The position numbers and the translations under genes are program-made. The notes below the pieces were generated by a model that saw nothing but the letters and a program-made list of their open reading frames with translations, did no database searches and had not been told where the DNA came from. From the NCBI GenBank assembly GCA_021787775.1, contig JAJYLK010000050.1, positions 1 through 7,752 on the forward strand: 7,752 nt of DNA, given 5' to 3'. Below, in pieces: positions 1 through 6,129 of this stretch (positions are counted from its first letter, which is position 1; every line of letters starts with the position of its first letter). The stretch is from Actinomycetes bacterium (GTDB lineage: Bacteria; Actinomycetota; Thermoleophilia; BMS3ABIN01).

Positions 1-62
1 ATCCAGACCACGGCACAATTTTTGTCAGCTTCTCTTGCCACTGCCTTCCCCATCCGACTCAT
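1..62 (-). CDS. Possible start of a further operon gene (3' part outside window)
   Basis: An ATG at 62-60 overlaps the flippase TGA (61-59) as ATGA. The frame then stays open for 20 codons to the window edge (MSRMGKAVAREADKNCAVVW). The same ATGA junction is used between the GT39 gene and the second ligase-fold gene, which supports it. Against it, there is no clear ribosome site upstream, an in-frame ATG at 53 or a later start is possible, and another minus frame is also open over this stretch. No product can be named. Confidence 0.4.
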   Translation of the reverse strand, partial: MSRMGKAVAREADKNCAVVW

Positions 63-1570
63 CCGGCTTTCATCCGGCGGAAATACCTCATATCATCGTG
101 TGACACTACGTGGAAAAACAGCAGCAGTGCCGGATACCCGACGATGCCGACCGCGCCGACAACATACACCGGCATGTTCCGCATCAGCAGCAGCACCGCC
201 AGCAGGCCGCCAGCCACCAGCGCCGGAAACACAAACACCTCCAGCAATCTTACATGGCGCAGGTAATAAGCGGTAAAGCTGTAAAAGAAAACAAAGCTGA
301 ACACCTCGGAAAGCAGCGTAGTCACCGCCGCGCCCATCGCCCCAAAACGGGGGATGAGCACCAGGTTGAGGCCCACATTCACCGCCAGTGACAGCAGCGA
401 CCACTTCGCTATCCGCCCCTGCAGGTTCATCGCCACGAACAGGTTGCCGAACAGCGTGCAGCCGACCATGAGCGGCACCGCGAATCCCAGTACCCGGAGC
501 ATATTGACCGCGGGCAGGTAATCGGGCGTCAGCATCAGCGAAACCGCGGGACCTGACAGCGCCATCAGCAGGATAGCGACGCCGAGGCCGGCGATCCAGA
601 CGTATTTCATCGTCTTCTCGAAGAGCACATAAAGATTATCTTTTGACTTCTGGTAAATCGTAGACATGAGCGGCAGCAGCGCCTGCACGGCCAGCCAGCC
701 AAACATGGTGATGACCTCAAAAAGTTTGTAGGCAGCCGCATACCAGCCCACTTCCGCCTCCGGCCGCATCGCGCCCAGCAGCACCACGTCGACCTTGTAA
801 TACGCCAGGCTGATCAGCTGCCAGTAAAGCACGGGGAAGGACTCCTTCACCAGATGCCGGAAAATCACGCCATCAAGCTTCCATGGGCTGGGCACGCGGG
901 GCAGATGGCGGTAAACCAGTCCGGAATAACCCAGCCGCACGAAGCTCGCCGCGAGGTAGACCCCGGCCATCTGGGTGACGCCACCGCCGCGGTAAACGAC
1001 CGCAACGCCGGCGGCCGTGAGCGCGAGAGAAAAGACGACATCGGCCAGCGCGCTTAAGTCCATGCGCTCGAAAGCCTGGAACGTCGACTCGATCGCCGTT
1101 GACATCGAGGTGGGGATGATTGACAGCGTGGCGATCATCAGCGGCACGGCGAAATCACGCGAGAAGGCAGCGGTAAGGATAATCACCGCAACCGAGCCCG
1201 CCACCATCAGCGTCGTGATCAGCTTCAGCAGCAGCGCCGCCACCAGGAACGAATTGGCGCGGTCGCGCTGGCGGCTTATGTCCCTGATGAGGATGTTGGC
1301 CGTGCCGAAATCAGCGGCCATCCCCACCAGCATAATAATCACCAGGATCAGCGAATAGCGGCCGTATCCCGTGTCTTCCAAACGGCGCGCCAGGACAAGA
1401 TTGAGGACCAGGCCCAGCGCCCGGCTGGCAACCTGGTAGGCAAACAGGAAGGAGATGTTGCGGGCCACCCGCGAGACCGCGGAAGAAGACCGGCTGGGTT
1501 GGGTTGGAGGGGGATTCACCGGCAGCGAAGTCGTCGGTTCGTCATCACTTGCCAACGGCTTGTCCGGCAT
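59..1570 (-). CDS. Wzx-like polysaccharide flippase (MATE/PST superfamily)
   Basis: This 503-residue membrane protein would move lipid-linked oligosaccharide from the cytoplasmic to the outer face of the membrane. The ATG at 1570 (MPDKPLASDD) is chosen because the ORF upstream of it is Arg/Trp-rich and lies within the preceding gene; an AGG 12 bases upstream is only a weak ribosome site. After a Pro/Ser-rich cytoplasmic tail of about 37 residues, VARNISFLFAYQV begins the Polysacc_synt domain. Family segments include MLVGMAADFGTANILIRDI, YYKVDVVLLG...EVGWYAAAYKLFE (257-284) and NLVLIPRFGAMGAAVTTLL (402-420). About 12-14 helices are expected, with the last two near 446-488 and a basic end (RRMKAG). 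It overlaps the preceding ligase-fold gene by 26 bases. Substrate specificity cannot be predicted from sequence. Confidence 0.92.
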   Translation of the reverse strand: MPDKPLASDDEPTTSLPVNPPPTQPSRSSSAVSRVARNISFLFAYQVASRALGLVLNLVLARRLEDTGYGRYSLILVIIMLVGMAADFGTANILIRDISRQRDRANSFLVAALLLKLITTLMVAGSVAVIILTAAFSRDFAVPLMIATLSIIPTSMSTAIESTFQAFERMDLSALADVVFSLALTAAGVAVVYRGGGVTQMAGVYLAASFVRLGYSGLVYRHLPRVPSPWKLDGVIFRHLVKESFPVLYWQLISLAYYKVDVVLLGAMRPEAEVGWYAAAYKLFEVITMFGWLAVQALLPLMSTIYQKSKDNLYVLFEKTMKYVWIAGLGVAILLMALSGPAVSLMLTPDYLPAVNMLRVLGFAVPLMVGCTLFGNLFVAMNLQGRIAKWSLLSLAVNVGLNLVLIPRFGAMGAAVTTLLSEVFSFVFFYSFTAYYLRHVRLLEVFVFPALVAGGLLAVLLLMRNMPVYVVGAVGIVGYPALLLFFHVVSHDDMRYFRRMKAG

Positions 1571-3086
1571 CCCGTTTCTGCGCCTGGATGACGGCCTCAA
1601 CCAGACCGGCCGCGAGCGCCACCACCGGCACGGTCTGAAATTCATAGAACTTGGGCGCAAAAAAATCAGCGGCCACGAGCGTGACGAGCGCGAAGCCGAT
1701 CCCCAGGACCGTAGCCTGCAGCAGGGGGTCAGCGATCCTGCTCCAGTTCATCACGACACGCAGCAGCGAAGCTCCCAGCACCGCCACGAAAGCCGCCAGT
1801 CCCGCGAGGCCGAAATAGGTCCAGAACCAGATGTAGGCATCGTGGATGTACCAGCGCAGGTTATCCAGCATATTGGGTACGCTCGGCCGGTAAAACTCGT
1901 CGATGGGGATGCCGAAAGCAGGCGAGCCGCTGATCGCGTCCCAGGCATAGCCGTCCTCGATCTGACGGCTGACCAGGCTCTGGGCATCCAGTGAGCTTGA
2001 GGAAAAAGTCGTCCCGTATCTGACGACGGCCGCGCTGACGTATTTATCCAGGGTGCCGGTCGCCGACGCAAACAGCAGCAGGATTACCGCCGCCACCGCG
2101 CTGACCGCCAGCAGTTTCATCCTCACGTTCTTGCGGTTGATAAACACTGTGAGCAGCAGCAGTCCGGCCATGGGAACGATGTAGCTGCGGTTGAACTCGA
2201 GGATGACGCCGGTCAGCATCAGCAGCGTCAGCGGCACGAACACCGCCACGCGCTTCCAGGCCCACGGCCTGATCACAAGATTCATGATGCCGATCCAGAA
2301 GCCAAACAGCATGAGCGCATCCCCTGGCGGCCGGAGCCGCTCCACCAGGGAACTTACATCCGGCGTATCGGTCTGCAGCGACTGCGCCGACATGAACTGG
2401 CTGAGATAGGAGTTATGCAGGATGAGGCTCAACAGACCGACGCCAACGGTAACGGCGCCCAGCGCCAGCATGGCGCCGACCAGACGGCGCTGCGATCTGA
2501 CTGAATCGAAAAACAGCAGCGCCGGGATGAACAGCAGGTATAGCAGCAAAGGCCGGTCGACCAAGAAGATCGAACTGAATGAATGCCTGGAGAATCTGCT
2601 CTCTATTAAAACCACGAGAGACTTGGCCAGCATCAATGACATGAAAATGACCAGCGCGATCGCGACCGGAGAAGACACGATGCGCTCGAATACTCCCGGC
2701 CGGCTCTTGATCGCCAGCGCCCGGGTCAACAGCAGCAGTAACACCAGTATGTACATCTCGTAGGCCAGGTTATCCGACATCCACCTGCCAAAGTACTCCG
2801 GCAGCACCAGTGTCGAGGTGAGCGCCAGAAGAAATACCACGCCCCACCGCGGCCGCTTGGCCACCAGCCAGAACAGCCCGCCCGCGGCCACGATCGCCAG
2901 CGGTATCTTCGTGCTCAGGTGCGTGGAGTACATCCCGATCAGCAGCGCCCCCAGCAGGGCGGCGGCAATCGCCGCCAGCGGTTTGGCCTCCCTGGACAGG
3001 CCGCGCTTGAAGCTGGTGCCCGAGCTCTGCCCCCAGCTGAGCGGCGCCTGCCCGAAGGCAGAGTGGAGCCCCGGCATCAGCTTCAT
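1545..3086 (-). CDS. O-antigen ligase/polymerase-fold membrane protein (second copy type)
   Basis: This 513-residue polytopic membrane protein has a hydrophilic N-terminal tail of about 35 residues followed by many hydrophobic helices. The ATG at 3086 shares four bases (ATGA) with the GT39 stop and has GGTGGAG five bases upstream; this beats the earlier in-frame ATG at 3131. Family features are a GVILEFNRSYIVPMAGLLL helix (293-311), corresponding to the 'l.fsRg.wl' Wzy_C segment, and a loop with SRQIEDGYAWDAISGSPAFG (373-392). The WaaL-type signature is HD-x9-GLAG: His415, Asp416, Gly426 and Gly429, where the usual second residue is Asn, Ser or Gln. The signature His is thus kept here, unlike in the other ligase-fold protein of this operon. 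Its last 26 bases overlap the flippase start. It may be the polymerase (Wzy) or ligase (WaaL-like) of the pathway; sequence alone does not decide. Confidence 0.85.
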   Translation of the reverse strand: MKLMPGLHSAFGQAPLSWGQSSGTSFKRGLSREAKPLAAIAAALLGALLIGMYSTHLSTKIPLAIVAAGGLFWLVAKRPRWGVVFLLALTSTLVLPEYFGRWMSDNLAYEMYILVLLLLLTRALAIKSRPGVFERIVSSPVAIALVIFMSLMLAKSLVVLIESRFSRHSFSSIFLVDRPLLLYLLFIPALLFFDSVRSQRRLVGAMLALGAVTVGVGLLSLILHNSYLSQFMSAQSLQTDTPDVSSLVERLRPPGDALMLFGFWIGIMNLVIRPWAWKRVAVFVPLTLLMLTGVILEFNRSYIVPMAGLLLLTVFINRKNVRMKLLAVSAVAAVILLLFASATGTLDKYVSAAVVRYGTTFSSSSLDAQSLVSRQIEDGYAWDAISGSPAFGIPIDEFYRPSVPNMLDNLRWYIHDAYIWFWTYFGLAGLAAFVAVLGASLLRVVMNWSRIADPLLQATVLGIGFALVTLVAADFFAPKFYEFQTVPVVALAAGLVEAVIQAQKRDAGQAVGK

Positions 3087-4342
3087 GAGCGCTCCACCCG
3101 GCCGGAGGCCGGCACCGCCCTTCTCCCCCACCTGACCATGAGATGCTGCAGCAGCCGGGCCAGCGGCAGTGACACGGACACGAACACCAGCGGCATCATC
3201 GGCACCGAGTAGCGCCCCACTGCCAGCGTGCCCATATGCACCGCTGTCAATATCAGCACAAATGAAACGAGCACATAGCCGGCGTCGCGCATCGGACCGG
3301 CGCGCTTGAACAGCATCACCGCGCCCGCGGCGGCAAAGACCAGCGACACGAAGTTGGTCAGCGCGAACGTGATCGAGGCTTTCGACGGGCCGCCGTCATC
3401 AAAACCGAGATTGAACCACAGGTTGAGGAAGTGCTGGCCAGAGGTGCGCGCCAGCCGGACCGGCCCCCGGTCGATGACATAGTGGACCGCCTCGCTGAAA
3501 CGGCTGTCGCTGCGCTGCCCCGCCGTTTCCCCCGACAGGTTCGTCGGCTCGGTGACCTTCGCCCGCTGGCCCTGGATCACCGCCTCGCCAAACCCGCTGC
3601 CGAAGGGCAGGAAGGTGCGCTCGATCAGGGAGTTACGCACCACCCAGGGCGAATAAACCAGTATCGACACCAGCAGCGGCACCGCCGCCCAGCGCAGAAG
3701 CAGCCTCCGCTTGCGGGCAATGATCAGCAGCAGCGGCAGCGACACGAAGGCGATGAACAGTCCCTTCGGCTTGGTCAGGATCAAAAGTCCCATCGCCACG
3801 CCCAGCCACAGCGCCAGCAGGCCCGACCATTTCCTCAGCAGCCGGATGCACAGGTATGCCGAGAGCGCCAGCAGAAAGGTAAAAAGGGTCTCGGTCATCA
3901 ACTGCGTGCTCAGTTGCACCAGTGGCAGGTAAATCGCGGACAAACCTGCCGCAATCAGCGCCGCCGCCTCCCCCAGGACCAGCCTTCCCAGGCGGTACAC
4001 CAGCAGCACCGTGGCGACGGAGAGGACGATCTGTGCCAGCTTGACCCACATCCAGCTATGGCCGGTAACAACCAGGATGCCAGCGCTCAGCACCGGATAC
4101 AGCGGACCATGATTGGTCACCGGCTGCACGCCGCCGGGGGGTCCGAAATCCTTGGAGAATCCCTGTCCGGACAGCATCAGGTTGGTGATCTCCGGATATG
4201 GATCCTCGGAATATGACGAATGGAAATCGGTGAACCCGAAAAGAAAGACAAGTCTGATTACAAATGCGAGTGCGAGTATCCCGAGCAGCCAGCGGCGAGG
4301 CCTGCCGCCGGTGTCACCCAGCAGTAGCTTCATAAATTTCAT
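3083..4342 (-). CDS. GT-C fold glycosyltransferase, GT39/ArnT-like integral membrane protein
   Basis: This 419-residue polytopic membrane protein matches the PMT/ArnT-like group (GT39/GT83 type), which uses polyprenyl-phosphate-linked sugars and acts on the outer face of the membrane. After TM1 (about 19-37) the first outer loop carries acidic residues (Glu46, Asp47, Glu51) and LSGQGFS, equivalent to the family's 'DE..Y..ia..ll.GhGfs' segment. HGPLYPVLSAG (78-88) matches the 'PPlYplfla' motif, and STQLMTETLFTFLL, LTKPKG and SPWVVRN (231-237) are further family signatures. Near the C-terminus, GRYSVPMMPLVFV resembles the common 'RY..P..P' helix. The length is somewhat shorter than ArnT but usual for bacterial GT39 proteins. 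It starts 15 bases after the first ligase-fold gene and ends in an ATGA overlap with the second. It could add a side sugar to a flipped glycan; donor and acceptor are unknown. Confidence 0.88.
   Translation of the reverse strand: MKFMKLLLGDTGGRPRRWLLGILALAFVIRLVFLFGFTDFHSSYSEDPYPEITNLMLSGQGFSKDFGPPGGVQPVTNHGPLYPVLSAGILVVTGHSWMWVKLAQIVLSVATVLLVYRLGRLVLGEAAALIAAGLSAIYLPLVQLSTQLMTETLFTFLLALSAYLCIRLLRKWSGLLALWLGVAMGLLILTKPKGLFIAFVSLPLLLIIARKRRLLLRWAAVPLLVSILVYSPWVVRNSLIERTFLPFGSGFGEAVIQGQRAKVTEPTNLSGETAGQRSDSRFSEAVHYVIDRGPVRLARTSGQHFLNLWFNLGFDDGGPSKASITFALTNFVSLVFAAAGAVMLFKRAGPMRDAGYVLVSFVLILTAVHMGTLAVGRYSVPMMPLVFVSVSLPLARLLQHLMVRWGRRAVPASGRVERS
3092..3098 (-). promoter_or_regulatory. Shine-Dalgarno GGTGGAG for the second ligase-fold gene
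   Basis: GGTGGAG lies five bases before the ATG at 3086, inside the last codons of the GT39 gene. It decides this start over the ATG at 3131 and, together with the ATGA overlap, points to translational coupling. Confidence 0.7.
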
Positions 4343-4346
4343 AAAT
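4329..4346. repeat. Perfect tandem duplication of ttcataaat that doubles a start codon
   Basis: Two identical 9-base units lie side by side. Read on the minus strand they give two in-frame ATG codons (4342 and 4333) nine bases apart, each followed by a Lys codon (MKFMKL). The patch is AT-rich within a GC-rich operon and sits just after the AAGGTG ribosome site at 4359-4354. Confidence 0.8.
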
Positions 4347-4353
4347 TGATAAA

Positions 4354-4359
4354 CACCTT
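4354..4359 (-). promoter_or_regulatory. Shine-Dalgarno AAGGTG for the GT39 gene
   Basis: AAGGTG lies 11 bases before the ATG at 4342 and 20 bases before the ATG at 4333, so it favours the upstream start. Its first two bases are the end of the TAA stop (4360-4358) of the preceding ligase-fold gene, a layout suited to re-initiation by the same ribosome. Confidence 0.65.
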
Positions 4360-6118
4360 AAATCATGCAGTCATCAGACGTAGCGCTGATGGCCGGTCCC
4401 CCCCGGCGCCATGGCCGGACGGCGGCGTAGACAGCGCCAACGGCAGCTATCAGAACAAGATTCGGCTTGTCGTAGAGAATCATCAAATGCCCGCCATGCA
4501 GCAGCACGATGACCAGAGCCAGGAAAAGCACCGTCGCCAGGCAGCGGGGCCCTCTCCATACTTTAATCCCTTCGTACACCAATAGGAAGGCAAGTCCCAG
4601 AACCAGCGCCAGCCCGGGCCAGCCAAATTCCATCACCCAGGTGAGCGGCAGGCTGTCGACAGCGTGATGGTTGGTTCCCGGCGTCTCGAAAAGGCCGACG
4701 CCAAACGGATTCGCCTTCAGAACACCCCAGGCGAAGGGGAACAGGTCGAGCCGGTCGCCGATGGAGCTGGACCGCGACAGCCACTGATACGATATCAGCG
4801 AGGGCAGGTTCAGTTTGCCCTTCTGCAGGATGACCTGGTTGAGGACGATCCTGTTGTCGGAATCGACCACGCGGAAATCGCTATTCATGTTCTCCCGGCC
4901 GTCAAAGCGGGGATCGTCCAGGTAAAAGGCGGTGCTGGTCACATCGCCCGTGTTGTTCTTGCCGATCGCCACCGTCTGCTTGTAGGAGCCGTCCATGCTG
5001 CCGGGAGCGCTCTGGTCCCAGGAATCGTAGTCCACCCGGACGAACCCGTCGCCCACATCCCGGTAAACCAGGATGATCGTCGCCGGCCCATGGATATCGC
5101 GCCACGCGGGGCCGACGCTGAAATAAATGAAATTGCCGATCGGCGTCAGACCTTCGGACTTGCAACGATCGATGGCATATTGCCCGTCTTTGCCCTGATT
5201 CAGCTGCAGCCCCGACTCCATCATCCGGTCCCCGGAAAAAGCGATGGTGGCTTCCTGACGGTCGAAGTAATCGACAGCGATGACCGCGGTCGGAATGAGG
5301 ATGATCGCCGCCGTCAGCTTCCAGTGACGCCCGAACCAGCCGCGAGCGCGGAAAAGGATCAGCGGGAAAAGGATCAGCGCGCCCAGCAGCCAGGAGCCGC
5401 GGCTGAACGTCAGAAACCAGACGCTGACCGCCATGATCAGATAAAGCACCATCAGCAGCCGCCGGCGCCACAGGATCAGCATTCCGATCGGGATCGAGCT
5501 GAGCGTAATCGCGCCAAGGAAGCCGGGATGACCGATCAGCGACCGGATGCGGTAGAACTGATCGCTGGCCTGAATGCGGGCGTCGGCGCCGATTACGTCG
5601 ATCTGTACAGCGTTGAACAGCGGATTGTCCTTGGCCACATACTCCAGCAGCCCGTAGATGCCGATGACGACAAAGGCCGCCAGGGTCGAGAGCAGCACCA
5701 GCCTCACATCGGAGCGGTCCTTGATCCCCAGTCTGACAAGAAAATAGACGCCGGCGCCGGTGAGCAGCCAGTTGAGGACGATCGAAATGGTCGTCAGATC
5801 GAAGATGCCGCGGATCAGGAATATCAGCACCAGCGACGCCACCAGCCTGTCGGCAAAATCTGTTTCCGGCAGCCGCCGCTCCAGCAACAGCCGGACGGCC
5901 AGCGCGCACCAGGCGAAGCCGAAAGCGACACGAAAGGGAGTGATCAGGAGCGGACCCAGGTCGATCCGTGTGGGCCCGATCAGGTTGAGCAGGTTGAGCA
6001 GGCCGGCGACAATGGCCAGAGCCACCCCGGCGCGCCAGCAGGCGTGCATCCACCGGGCCCAGACCTCGCGTCTGTCCGGGCGGCTTGCGGAAGCGCCTGA
6101 AGAGTCAGTGCCTGACAT
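4358..6118 (-). CDS. O-antigen ligase/polymerase-fold membrane protein with beta-rich extracytoplasmic insert
   Basis: This is a 586-residue polytopic membrane protein of the O-antigen ligase/Wzy_C type, which transfers or polymerises lipid-linked glycans on the outer face of the cytoplasmic membrane. The ATG at 6118 is preceded by AAGG (nine bases away) overlapping the reductase stop. Hydrophobic helices run from about residue 30 to 285. The family segment VSVWFLTFSRGSW is at 231-243, and the C-terminal half has LFPFAWGVLKANPFGVGLF at 459-477 and EFGWPGLAL at 497-505. Between about 300 and 435, where the large periplasmic loop sits, there is a soluble, beta-looking insert (see separate entry). 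In the WaaL signature H[NSQ]x9GxxG, the His position appears to be Asp488 (DS-x9-GWPG), with His484 and His485 just upstream. It is followed after 15 bases by the GT39 gene. Ligase or polymerase cannot be told apart from sequence alone. Confidence 0.85.
   Translation of the reverse strand: MSGTDSSGASASRPDRREVWARWMHACWRAGVALAIVAGLLNLLNLIGPTRIDLGPLLITPFRVAFGFAWCALAVRLLLERRLPETDFADRLVASLVLIFLIRGIFDLTTISIVLNWLLTGAGVYFLVRLGIKDRSDVRLVLLSTLAAFVVIGIYGLLEYVAKDNPLFNAVQIDVIGADARIQASDQFYRIRSLIGHPGFLGAITLSSIPIGMLILWRRRLLMVLYLIMAVSVWFLTFSRGSWLLGALILFPLILFRARGWFGRHWKLTAAIILIPTAVIAVDYFDRQEATIAFSGDRMMESGLQLNQGKDGQYAIDRCKSEGLTPIGNFIYFSVGPAWRDIHGPATIILVYRDVGDGFVRVDYDSWDQSAPGSMDGSYKQTVAIGKNNTGDVTSTAFYLDDPRFDGRENMNSDFRVVDSDNRIVLNQVILQKGKLNLPSLISYQWLSRSSSIGDRLDLFPFAWGVLKANPFGVGLFETPGTNHHAVDSLPLTWVMEFGWPGLALVLGLAFLLVYEGIKVWRGPRCLATVLFLALVIVLLHGGHLMILYDKPNLVLIAAVGAVYAAVRPWRRGGPAISATSDDCMI
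4826..5140 (-). other. Predicted beta-sandwich-like insert within the ligase-fold protein (residues ~327-431)
   Basis: This in-frame stretch of about 105 residues is hydrophilic, with alternating short hydrophobic strands (NFIYFSVG, TIILVYRD, GFVRVDYDSW, QTVAIG) and turn-rich links. It ends with FYLDDPRFDGREN, SDFRV and IVLNQVIL. The 'f.LdDarF..r.n..aDFRi' pattern recalls, from memory, jelly-roll domains found beside glycan-active proteins. A carbohydrate-binding role is inference. It lies in the loop that faces outside in this family. Confidence 0.55.
5981..6002. repeat. Short tandem repeat, 9-base unit caggttgag, about 2.4 copies
   Basis: Two perfect copies of a 9-base unit plus four bases of a third lie inside the coding sequence. 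They encode the LLNLLNL run (residues 40-46) in the first transmembrane segment of the ligase-fold protein. The unit length keeps the frame, so copy-number change would add or remove three residues without a frameshift. Confidence 0.75.
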
Positions 6119-6129
6119 CGCAGCCGGCC

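Noticed and set aside
1..58. Search for a terminator after the flippase
   Set aside because: No GC-rich hairpin followed by a T run is present on the minus strand; the stretch looks like coding sequence.
1571..1660. In-frame 30-codon extension of the flippase
   Set aside because: It is Arg/Trp-rich, lies inside the preceding gene and has no family similarity; the ATG at 1570 leaves a normal flippase length.
3431..4216. Open frame of 261 codons on the plus strand
   Set aside because: It is antisense to the GT39 gene and has Gln/Arg-rich low-complexity sequence typical of reversed Leu-rich membrane codons.
4343..4390. AT-rich patch considered as an internal promoter
   Set aside because: A weak -10-like stretch can be read on the minus strand, but no matching -35 element at proper distance is visible; it is better explained as an unstructured ribosome-loading region.
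4664..6100. Open frame of 478 codons on the plus strand
   Set aside because: It is antisense to the ligase-fold gene, rich in Arg, Gln, Asp and Pro with no membrane or domain pattern, and lacks a ribosome site. Long antisense frames are expected in GC-rich DNA.
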